From contig CAADYQ010000192.1 of the NCBI GenBank assembly GCA_900753295.1, positions 1 to 8,415 on the forward strand: 8,415 nucleotides of DNA, in the 5' to 3' direction. The DNA is from Clostridia bacterium. Lineage in GTDB: Bacteria > Bacillota > Clostridia > Oscillospirales > CAG-272. The notes beneath the pieces are model-generated. The model saw only the letters and a list, made by a program, of their open reading frames with translations. It was not told the DNA's origin and did not search any database. Position 1 is the stretch's first letter; each line of letters opens with the position of its first letter. Shown here in pieces: positions 1-5,787 of this stretch. The position numbers were made by a program, and so were the translations under genes.

Positions 1-88
1 CAAAGGTTAAAGGTTAAAGAATAAAAATATAAAAACAAAATTGCTTTGCTGTCTTCACTTCGGTTGTCGGCAGAAGCGAATCTGTCAG

Positions 89-124
89 CCTTCCCATGTC
101 TGGGAAGGTGGCGCGCGGAGCGCG
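89..124. repeat. Twin-hairpin palindromic intergenic element
   Basis: Two adjacent perfect hairpins are visible. CCTTCCCA (89-96) pairs with TGGGAAGG (101-108) around a TGTC loop, and CGCGC (112-116) pairs with GCGCG (120-124) around GGA. The trailing GACGGATGAGGAGGTG gives it the look of the short palindromic elements dispersed between genes in many Clostridia genomes (general recollection, not a search). Only one copy lies in this window, so repetitiveness cannot be shown here. Confidence 0.5.
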
Positions 125-147
125 ACGGATGAGGAGGTGAATTAATG

Positions 148-167
148 GATTTTGCGAAAGCAAAATC
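148..167. repeat. Perfect 8-bp hairpin with GAAA loop
   Basis: GATTTTGC (148-155) and GCAAAATC (160-167) are exact reverse complements closed by GAAA, a GNRA-type tetraloop when read on the plus strand. It lies just after the GC-rich twin hairpins and may belong to the same element. There is no T-run after it on the plus strand, so it is not a convincing terminator. Confidence 0.5.
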
Positions 168-210
168 TTCATTATTTTCATTCTCCATAGAAAATAAAAA
201 CAGTCCATGA

Positions 211-244
211 AAAAAGAGAGCGGATATAAATCTGCTCTCTTTTT
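211..244 (-). terminator. Rho-independent terminator, probably for the DUF1538/PII-like operon
   Basis: The left arm 211-225 and right arm 230-244 form a 15-bp stem that is perfect apart from one G-T pair (222/233), with an ATAA loop. The GC-rich core AGAGAGC/GCTCTCT is flanked by five A on one side and five T on the other, so the structure can terminate transcription on either strand. On the minus strand it is followed by a run of U, and it is the first good terminator downstream of the gene ending at 428, about 180 nt away. Its stem and loop include a copy of the GATATAAATCT core of the neighbouring 69-bp repeat. Confidence 0.75.
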
Positions 245-411
245 ATAGGTGTGTTACATCATGTTCTGAAGAAACTTAAGACGTGGCGTTTGATATAAAT
301 CTTCTCTCGCTTTACCGACAAGCTACCCCATGTTCAGATGTAACTAAAGACGTGTAGTAGATATGAATCTGAACTCGCTTCACGGTCGGGGTATGCAGTT
401 CAGAGTCTGCA
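223..411. repeat. Degenerate tandem repeat, period about 69 bp
   Basis: Two clear units, 260-317 and 329-385, align at about 43 of 58 positions with one gap. They share CATGTTC, AAGACGTG, GATAT, AATCT and CTCGCTT in the same order. A third GATATAAATCT plus CTCTC core lies exactly 69 bp before the first (223 versus 292) inside the terminator, and a partial start (GTTCAGA, 398-404) follows the second. The units contain local complementarity, for example GTTCAGAT with ATCTGAAC in the second. This is seen directly by alignment; function is unknown. Confidence 0.65.
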
Positions 412-427
412 CAAACGCCACCCGAGT

Positions 428-1099
428 TTAAAGAAGACGCATGCCGGCGGTGGAGGTCACGGGGAGGGAGAAAACGATGGTGCGCGCATCGGTGTCTGTT
501 CCCGCCTTGGACATTATCGACTGCATGATAGCGTTTTTCTGATCGGTCTTTACAACGATGAAGATTATCTCCTTTTCCGCGGCTATCGAAACGCCGAGGA
601 ACTTTTCGGCACGCTCGGTTCCGGTGCCTTTGGCGTGGATCACAGTGCCGCCGGAGGCGTTCGCCTCACGCGCGGCATCCATGACCGTGTCAGTGTATCC
701 CTGATTTGTTATCGCTATAAGAAGCTCGTATTTTGTGTTTTTCAACTCGCTTTCCTCTCCCTTTTCAAATTTCTGCCCGTCGGTAAGAAATCCGAGCGCT
801 TTTTTTCCGCCTATGCTTGAAAGCGGAATGATAAAGGCAATGCCAATGCCGGGTATGTCGATCTTCAGCTCACCCTCAAGCCGTGAGCGGGTAGCCTTCC
901 AGATCTCGCGCGTCACAACGGAAAACATAACTGTCTTTTGCGACCGCGCCAGACCGAAATAATCAAGCACCTCGCTGACAGCGGTGCCGCTGCCGAGCGC
1001 GGTAAAGGATACGCCAATCCCCTCGGATTCGTACAGCGCCATAAACTGACGTGCCATGTTGCGGTCCGTTATCGTTACCATAAGATAAAGATTGCTCAT
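428..1099 (-). CDS. Tandem PII-like (nitrogen regulatory protein P-II fold) protein
   Basis: This is a soluble protein of 223 residues with no signal peptide or membrane segment. It looks like two PII-like ferredoxin-fold domains: residues 3-97 (starting LYLMVTITDRN) and 123-220 (starting YELLIAITNQG), joined by a charged linker (98-121). Each half has strand-helix-strand, then a glycine-rich turn (LGSGTA near 35-40; KGTGTE near 157-162) where PII proteins carry the T-loop, then a final strand ending IIPLSSIGG or FSLPVTSTAG, resembling the PII end strand FVLPV. Canonical PII features, such as the uridylylated T-loop tyrosine and the GDGKIF B-loop, are not preserved, so classic GlnB function is unlikely. 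The start at 1099 was chosen because GGGAGG (1108-1113) sits 8 nt upstream; the TTG at 1120 would overlap the upstream gene's stop and lacks a good site. The gene follows the DUF1538 gene by 17 nt, so co-transcription is near certain. A sensor or regulator of that transporter is the likely role (inference). Confidence 0.8.
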   Translation of the reverse strand: MSNLYLMVTITDRNMARQFMALYESEGIGVSFTALGSGTAVSEVLDYFGLARSQKTVMFSVVTREIWKATRSRLEGELKIDIPGIGIAFIIPLSSIGGKKALGFLTDGQKFEKGEESELKNTKYELLIAITNQGYTDTVMDAAREANASGGTVIHAKGTGTERAEKFLGVSIAAEKEIIFIVVKTDQKNAIMQSIMSKAGTDTDARTIVFSLPVTSTAGMRLL

Positions 1100-1116
1100 T
1101 TTGTCATCCTCCCGCA

Positions 1117-2694
1117 TCAAAGCTCAATAATGGCGTCATCGGGCAGGTCGGGCAGACCACCCGTAACGGGCGCCTGTGCCGAAGCTGCACGTTTCTTTTT
1201 GATCTGATATGTAAGACCGAGTATCTGAATGGTGATAAGAGGCGTCATAGCGACCATGGCAACGACCCCGAAGGCGTCGGCAACTACGTTGCCGCCTACG
1301 GCAAGACACGCACCCTGCGCAAAGGGCAGGAGGAAGGTAGCCGTCATGGGACCGGAGGCAACTCCGCCCGAGTCAAACGCAATGGCGGTGAATATGCGCG
1401 GTACGAGGAAGGAAAGTCCTATCGCAATGGCGTAGCCGGGTATGACGAACCAAAGGATGGATATTCCGGTCAGTACACGCACAAGCGCCAGACCTATCGA
1501 CGCCGCCACACCGAGCGAAAGACATGCACCCATGGCGGACGAGGAGATAGCGCCATCGGTTATTTCCTCGACCTGCTTGTTGAGAACATATACGGCAGGC
1601 TCGGCGCGGACGATGAAGTAGCCGATCAACATTCCTATGGGAATGACTATCCAGTTGTAGGGGAGCGACGCCATCGTCTGCCCAAGGTAGGAGCCGGCGG
1701 GCATAAAGCCGACGTTCGCACCGGTGAGAAAGAGAACAAGTCCAACATAGGTGTAGACAAGACCTACGATTATTTTGTAAAGACCGCGGCGCGGAAGACG
1801 CAGGGCGACCACCTGGAATATCCCGAAGAAAATGATTATGGGGAGCAGTGCCAGCGCTATCTCACCCATGTAGGTGGGGATGGAATGCAGGAAAAGACGC
1901 GCAAGATCGGTCGATGCGTCGATCACGGGGAGAGCCGACGCATCAAATTTGCCCTCGGCGGGAAAGATCAGCCCGAGTGTCATTACGGCAAGGATAGGAC
2001 CGACCGAGCAGAGCGCGATAAGACCGAACGAGTCGTCACCTGCGCGGCTGTCGCTTCGGATGGAGGATACACCTACACCCATCGCCATGATGAAGGGGAC
2101 CGTCATCGGTCCGGTGGTAACGCCGCCGGAGTCAAAAGCCACGGCAAGAAAGTCGCGCGGCACAAAGGCGGCAAGCGTGAATACCAGTATGTAAGAGATT
2201 ATCAGCATCAGCCGGAGCGAAATACCGAAAAACATACGCAGGAGCGCCGCAACGAGGAAAAGCCCAACACCGGCGGCGACGGCAAGTATCAGTACCGCGT
2301 TGGGGATGGAGGGCACCTGGCCGGCAAGCACCTGGAGGTCCGGCTCGGAGATGGTTATGATGAAGCCCATGAGAAAGCCGACGATAATGACGAGCGCAAG
2401 ACTGCGCTTTTTCGTTATGGCGGCGCCCACGCGCTCACCCATGGGAGTCATTGAAAGGTCGGCGCCGAGGGTGAAAAACATGATCCCCGCTATTATCAGC
2501 ACTGCGCCGGCAAGGAAGCAGAGGAGGATCCCCGGCTCGATGGGAGCCACGGTGAAGCAAAGCAGCAGTACGATGCAGATTATCGGCAGTACCGCGGTAA
2601 GCGCTTCGTGTAATTTTCCTGAGAGTTTTTTTCCGGTTTTACTGAGCAAATGCGATTCCTTTCCGCTCTTCCCGCACGGGAGGAGCCTGTACAT
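1117..2694 (-). CDS. DUF1538 family integral membrane protein (two fused DUF1538 repeats), putative transporter
   Basis: This is a polytopic membrane protein of 525 residues with about 12-14 hydrophobic segments. It has two homologous halves about 250 residues apart. The conserved pairs are LGADLSMTPMG (76-86) with TGANVGFMPAG (324-334), ISEPDLQVL (115-123) with RAEPAVYVL (363-371), AFDSGGVTTGPMT (186-198) with AFDSGGVASGPMT (439-451), and DSFGLIA (221-227) with DAFGVVA (473-479). These are hallmarks of the DUF1538 family. From memory, a split DUF1538 pair from a Halomonas (UmpAB) was reported as a cation/proton antiporter; whether that applies here is unknown. The charged N-terminus precedes the first membrane segment (about residue 31), and a short hydrophilic tail (500-525) ends the protein. 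The start is uncertain: ATG at 2694 has AGGA only 4 nt away, while TTG at 2649 has AAGGA at 7 nt, giving 510 residues. The gene is first in an operon with the PII-like gene. Confidence 0.88.
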   Translation of the reverse strand: MYRLLPCGKSGKESHLLSKTGKKLSGKLHEALTAVLPIICIVLLLCFTVAPIEPGILLCFLAGAVLIIAGIMFFTLGADLSMTPMGERVGAAITKKRSLALVIIVGFLMGFIITISEPDLQVLAGQVPSIPNAVLILAVAAGVGLFLVAALLRMFFGISLRLMLIISYILVFTLAAFVPRDFLAVAFDSGGVTTGPMTVPFIMAMGVGVSSIRSDSRAGDDSFGLIALCSVGPILAVMTLGLIFPAEGKFDASALPVIDASTDLARLFLHSIPTYMGEIALALLPIIIFFGIFQVVALRLPRRGLYKIIVGLVYTYVGLVLFLTGANVGFMPAGSYLGQTMASLPYNWIVIPIGMLIGYFIVRAEPAVYVLNKQVEEITDGAISSSAMGACLSLGVAASIGLALVRVLTGISILWFVIPGYAIAIGLSFLVPRIFTAIAFDSGGVASGPMTATFLLPFAQGACLAVGGNVVADAFGVVAMVAMTPLITIQILGLTYQIKKKRAASAQAPVTGGLPDLPDDAIIEL

Positions 2695-2718
2695 TCTTTC
2701 CTACATATTTATAAATAT

Positions 2719-2727
2719 ATTATACCA
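2719..2727 (-). promoter_or_regulatory. Extended -10 promoter of the DUF1538/PII-like operon
   Basis: Read on the minus strand this is TGGTATAAT, a perfect TATAAT (2719-2724) with the upstream TG of an extended -10. No good -35 lies 17 nt upstream. The predicted transcript would start near 2712, giving a leader of about 18 nt to the ATG at 2694. Confidence 0.55.
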
Positions 2728-2793
2728 TATTCGGAAAATCAACATGTTTCTATAAGGATAATAAACGGTAAACATAAATTGCGGTCCTGCGGC

Positions 2794-2822
2794 TTGCAAA
2801 TGTGCGTGCGATATGATATAAT
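2794..2822 (+). promoter_or_regulatory. Sigma-70/SigA-type promoter of the MATE gene
   Basis: TTGCAA (2794-2799), a 17-bp spacer and TATAAT (2817-2822) are present, with TG at 2814-2815 making an extended -10. The start of transcription would be near 2829, leaving a leader of about 15 nt that holds the ribosome binding site AAGGAAG (2833-2839). Confidence 0.75.
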
Positions 2823-2843
2823 ATGCGGTGGAAAGGAAGTATT

Positions 2844-4304
2844 ATGTCGAACATCAATTCAAATTCTTCGGCGGCGGCAGTAAAAAAACGGCACGCCGGC
2901 AAAAAGCTCGAGCTGGACATGACCACCGGCAGCATAGCTAAAAACCTGATCACATTTGCATTCCCGCTCCTTGTGGGCAACCTCTTTCAGCAGCTTTACA
3001 ATATGGTGGACACGTGGGTCATCGGTCAGACCGGCATCGCGGGCGACTACGCCGCGGTGGGCAGCATAGGTCCTATCATAAACATACTTATCGGATTTTT
3101 CTCCGGACTTGCGAGCGGAGTCGGCGTGGTGATATCACGTCATTTCGGCGCGCGTGACGAGTACGGCGTGCGCCGCGCGGTACATACGTCTATGGTGATG
3201 ACGCTCGTGCTTGCCGTCGCCTTTACCGTTCTCGGCGTCATCCTTGCGCCGGAAATGCTCGACCTTATGCTCGATAACGAGCGCGAGGGCTTTGACGAAA
3301 TGTACGGTGCGGGCGAGACCTATCTGCGCATTTATTTTGCGGGCGTCGCGGGGCTTATGCTGTACAATATGGGCGCGGGCATACTGCGCGCAGTCGGAGA
3401 TTCGCAAAGACCGCTTTATTTTCTCATCGTCTGCGCGGTCACAAATACCGTGCTTGACGTTGTGTTCGTTTTCTGCTTCCATATGGGAGTTGCCGGAGTG
3501 GCGCTTGCCACGGTCATCTCGCAGTGCCTTTCGGCGGTGCTTACGCTCATCGTGCTCTTCAGGACAGATTCGTGCGTGCGCCTGCGCCTTAAATGGCTGC
3601 GTGTTGACACGGCAATGCTCAAAAGGATCATAAATATCGGTATTCCGTCGGCGATACAGATGGCGCTCACGGCGTTTGCAAACGTCTTCGTGCAGTCGTA
3701 TATCGCGGGCACCGAGGGAAATATGACGGTGAATACCGGCGGATGGACGACATATTCAAAGGTCGATCAGTTCATATTCCTGCCCATGCAGTCGCTGGCG
3801 CTCGCCACCACCACATTCGTGGGGCAGAACCTCGGCGTGGGCAATGTCGAACGCGCAAAGACCGGCGCGAGAATGGCATATTTCATGTCCACGGCGTGCT
3901 CGATCGTGATAATGGTGCCTACGATGATTTTCGCAGCGCCGATATCGGGGATATTCAATTCCGACCCGGAGATAGTGGCTACTTCCACACGGCTTTTGCA
4001 CGTGATAACGCCGTTTTATCTCTTCTGCTCGGTCAACCAGGTGTTTTCGGCGGCGCTTCGCGGCGCGGGGAACAGCCGTGTTCCGATGCTCATCATGCTC
4101 ACATCGTTCATCGGCGTGCGGCAGGTGTATCTGTTCATCATGTCGCGCTATATATCGAACGAGCTTATCCCCATCGGCATCAGCTATCCCGTGGGATGGT
4201 TCACCTGCTGCGTCCTGACGCTCATTTATTACCTGCACTTTGACTTTGCAAAGGTCAAAACGGTAAGCGAGGAAAACAGCGAGCCGGAAGCGGTCGAGGG
4301 TTGA
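2844..4304 (+). CDS. MATE family multidrug/toxin efflux transporter
   Basis: This is a membrane protein of 486 residues, a normal length for the MATE (multi antimicrobial extrusion) family, which exports cationic drugs or metabolites using a Na+ or H+ gradient. The opening MTTGSIAKNL followed by FPLLVGNLFQQLYNMVDTWVIG (26-61) is typical of clostridial MATE proteins. The two MatE halves (about 33-240 and 260-465) carry the paired signatures LRAVGDSQRPL (181-191) and LRGAGNSRVPM (405-415) at equivalent places. About 12 hydrophobic segments are visible. ATG 2844 was chosen because AAGGAAG precedes it by 4 nt; this adds a 25-residue polar basic extension before the usual family start at Met26, which has no good ribosome binding site. 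The upstream in-frame ATG at 2823 lies at the -10 element and is rejected. The gene is monocistronic, with its own promoter and a hairpin downstream. The substrate cannot be told from sequence. Confidence 0.93.
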   Translation: MSNINSNSSAAAVKKRHAGKKLELDMTTGSIAKNLITFAFPLLVGNLFQQLYNMVDTWVIGQTGIAGDYAAVGSIGPIINILIGFFSGLASGVGVVISRHFGARDEYGVRRAVHTSMVMTLVLAVAFTVLGVILAPEMLDLMLDNEREGFDEMYGAGETYLRIYFAGVAGLMLYNMGAGILRAVGDSQRPLYFLIVCAVTNTVLDVVFVFCFHMGVAGVALATVISQCLSAVLTLIVLFRTDSCVRLRLKWLRVDTAMLKRIINIGIPSAIQMALTAFANVFVQSYIAGTEGNMTVNTGGWTTYSKVDQFIFLPMQSLALATTTFVGQNLGVGNVERAKTGARMAYFMSTACSIVIMVPTMIFAAPISGIFNSDPEIVATSTRLLHVITPFYLFCSVNQVFSAALRGAGNSRVPMLIMLTSFIGVRQVYLFIMSRYISNELIPIGISYPVGWFTCCVLTLIYYLHFDFAKVKTVSEENSEPEAVEG

Positions 4305-4320
4305 TAATATTGATAATATA

Positions 4321-4362
4321 AGCACCGAGGGTGCCGCGCTGTTGCGCGGCACCCTCGGTGTT
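4321..4362. terminator. Strong hairpin between convergent genes (likely bidirectional terminator)
   Basis: CACCGAGGGTGCCGCGC (4323-4339) pairs perfectly with 4344-4360 around a TGTT loop, a 17-bp GC-rich stem extendable by a G-T and an A-T pair. It lies 18 nt after the MATE stop and 33 nt beyond the methyltransferase stop at 4396. The plus-strand tail (TTCCC) has a poor U-run; the minus-strand tail (CTTATATTATC) is more U-rich. Termination therefore looks better for the minus-strand gene, although the stem alone is very stable. Confidence 0.7.
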
Positions 4363-4363
4363 C

Positions 4364-4397
4364 CCGGTCTACACGACCGGTCGTTGCACGACCGGTC
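4364..4397. repeat. Clustered GACCGGTC palindromes
   Basis: CCGGTC occurs three times (4364-4369, 4377-4382, 4392-4397). Two copies extend to the 11-bp direct repeat CACGACCGGTC (4372-4382, 4387-4397), and the middle copy forms the 12-bp palindrome ACGACCGGTCGT (4373-4384). The last copy overlaps the stop codon of the methyltransferase gene. It may be an auxiliary terminator structure or a small local duplication. Confidence 0.5.
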
Positions 4398-5619
4398 AAA
4401 CAACTTGAAATATATAAAATTTCAGATAATCCGTTTCCGGGACGTTCCAGAGTATCGGGTGGTCGGCTGACTGTTGGCGCACCTCGACCTGGCGCAGCTC
4501 CACGCCTGCGTCGTGCGCCGCCTCTGCGAGCATGCTCGCAAAGCGTTCGTTCGGCATAAAATGAGAGCAGGAGCAGGTGGCAAAATATCCGCCGCGCGGC
4601 AGTGCGCGCAGGGCGTAAGTGTTTATTTCGCGGTACCCGCGATAGGCGTTGTCCGCCGTGCGGCGCGATTTTGTGAACGCGGGCGGGTCGAGCACGATAA
4701 GATCGAATTCGCCGCGCCGCACGGTGGGAAGAAGGTCAAAAATATCCGCCGCGCGGAATTCAATGCGGTCCTCCAGCCCGTTCATTGCCGCATTGCGGCG
4801 AGCCGTGGCGAGCGCGTCCTCCGAAATATCAACGGCGGTCACCGATGCGGCTCCGCCGCGCGCGGCGTTGAGGGCAAACGAGCCGGTGTGCGTGCAGCAG
4901 TCAAGCACGCGCAGTCCGTGCGCAAGACGCGCCACGGCAAGGCGGTTGTATTTCTGGTCGAGAAAGAATCCGGTCTTTTGCCCGTTTTCAAAATCAACGG
5001 CGTATTTTATTCCGTTTTCCGTGATAACGGTCTCGGTTTCGGCGGGGTGAAGGGGCATTTCGGCGCTCTCGTACCAGCCGCGGTACTCCGGCAGTCCTTC
5101 GCGTGCGCGCAGCGCGAGGTCGTTGCGCTCGTAAATGCCGGATATCTGCGCGCCGGAGGCACCCATGACCTCGCAAAGCAGGGGGTATACGGTGTCCTTT
5201 ATCATTTCCATGCCGTAGGACGCCACCTCGGTCACAAGTATGTCGCCAAAGCGGTCAACGGTCAGTCCGGGAAAGCCGTCGGCTTCGCCGAATATCACGC
5301 GGCAGGCGGAGGCGTCGTCGCCCATCACACGCAGGCGGTAGCTCCAGGCGTATTCTATGCGCCGGCGCCAGAAGTCGCGGTCGAATTTATCGTTCGCGTT
5401 GCGCGAGACAAGGCGCACTCGTATCTTGCTCTCAAGGCTCAAAAAGCCGGTGCCGATGTAGCCGCCCTTGGCGTTCACAACATCGATAAGACAGCCGTTC
5501 CGGCAGTCGCCCTCGGTGCTCGCCACATCGCTGTCGTACAGCCACGGGTGTCCCGTGCCGAGCCAACGCGCGCCCTTGTCGGTAACGACCGCGCGCGCAA
5601 ATTTTCTTTCGGTCTTCAT
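4396..5619 (-). CDS. RlmI-like class I SAM-dependent rRNA (cytosine-C5) methyltransferase
   Basis: This is a cytoplasmic protein of 407 residues, the usual size for the RlmI/COG1092 family, which methylates a cytosine of 23S rRNA using S-adenosylmethionine. An N-terminal PUA-type RNA-binding domain (about 1-75) has the typical GHPWLY (23-28). The linker domain has RVIFGEADGFPGL and VDRFGD (107-126). The Rossmann methyltransferase domain has ENGQKTGFFLDQ (211-222), the SAM-binding motif VLDCCTHTGSFAL (238-250), the acidic motif AVDIS (262-266), the catalytic DPPAF (311-315) and TCSCSHFM (348-355). One cysteine of the last motif is the expected nucleophile for C5 methylation. GGAG (5627-5630) lies 7 nt before the ATG, fixing the start. 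The gene has its own promoter, divergent from the beta-CASP gene, and is monocistronic. E. coli RlmI modifies C1962; the exact target in this organism is inferred only by family. Confidence 0.9.
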   Translation of the reverse strand: MKTERKFARAVVTDKGARWLGTGHPWLYDSDVASTEGDCRNGCLIDVVNAKGGYIGTGFLSLESKIRVRLVSRNANDKFDRDFWRRRIEYAWSYRLRVMGDDASACRVIFGEADGFPGLTVDRFGDILVTEVASYGMEMIKDTVYPLLCEVMGASGAQISGIYERNDLALRAREGLPEYRGWYESAEMPLHPAETETVITENGIKYAVDFENGQKTGFFLDQKYNRLAVARLAHGLRVLDCCTHTGSFALNAARGGAASVTAVDISEDALATARRNAAMNGLEDRIEFRAADIFDLLPTVRRGEFDLIVLDPPAFTKSRRTADNAYRGYREINTYALRALPRGGYFATCSCSHFMPNERFASMLAEAAHDAGVELRQVEVRQQSADHPILWNVPETDYLKFYIFQVV

Positions 5620-5648
5620 ATAATATCTCCGTTTGCTTTATACCCTGT

Positions 5649-5677
5649 ATTTTATCACGCATACGGCAAAAAAGCAA
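5649..5677 (-). promoter_or_regulatory. Promoter of the rRNA methyltransferase gene
   Basis: On the minus strand TTGCTT (5672-5677), a 17-bp spacer and TAAAAT (5649-5654) form a near-consensus SigA-type promoter with TG one base before the -10. Transcription would start near 5642, about 22 nt before the ATG. Confidence 0.7.
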
Positions 5678-5753
5678 CACATACGGAATGAATTTAAGCG
5701 GAAAATTCATATATGCGCCGCCCGACATGGCTTTTTTCGTAAAAAATATGGAT

Positions 5754-5759
5754 TATAAT
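5754..5759 (+). promoter_or_regulatory. -10 element of the beta-CASP nuclease gene
   Basis: A perfect TATAAT lies 28 nt before the start codon. The matching -35 position (5731-5736, CTTTTT) is poor. The region is AT-rich and no other candidate is better. The ribosome binding site GGAGG (5776-5780) follows, 7 nt before the ATG. Confidence 0.45.
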
Positions 5760-5787
5760 TGTTTTATAAATATACGGAGGAGATCAG

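Larger units (their letters stand above)
1..427. other. Non-coding region with hairpins, repeats and a terminator
   Basis: I see no convincing gene here; the only longer reading frame (14-208, minus) has no Shine-Dalgarno site and reads through palindromes. In order the stretch contains an AT-rich start with the short direct repeat AAAGGTTA/AAGGTTAAAG (3-20), a pair of GC-rich hairpins (89-124), a hairpin with a GAAA loop (148-167), a strong terminator-like hairpin (211-244), and a degenerate tandem repeat of about 69 bp extending to about 411. The part from 427 down to 211 is probably the transcribed 3' flank of the minus-strand operon ending at 428. The part from 1 to about 200 looks like a dispersed palindromic intergenic element. 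Confidence 0.6.

Noticed and set aside
14..208. Minus-strand reading frame of 64 codons in the left non-coding region
   Set aside because: It has no Shine-Dalgarno site and is built across palindromes.
223..411. CRISPR or integron-type array from the 69-bp repeat
   Set aside because: Units are degenerate throughout without constant repeats and unique spacers, and no integrase or cas gene is present.
1885..2454. Plus-strand reading frame of 189 codons within the DUF1538 gene
   Set aside because: It is a charged, low-complexity antisense frame with no ribosome binding site; the minus strand is clearly a membrane protein.
3756..4403. Minus-strand reading frame of 215 codons within and beyond the MATE gene
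   Set aside because: It crosses the terminator hairpin and is rich in Arg and His with no motif. It is a shadow of the MATE gene.
4474..5691. Long plus-strand reading frame of 405 codons opposite the rRNA methyltransferase gene
   Set aside because: The minus-strand frame holds all methyltransferase motifs with a good promoter and ribosome binding site. The antisense frame is low-complexity, rich in Ala, Arg, Gly and His, and is a by-product of GC-rich codon usage.
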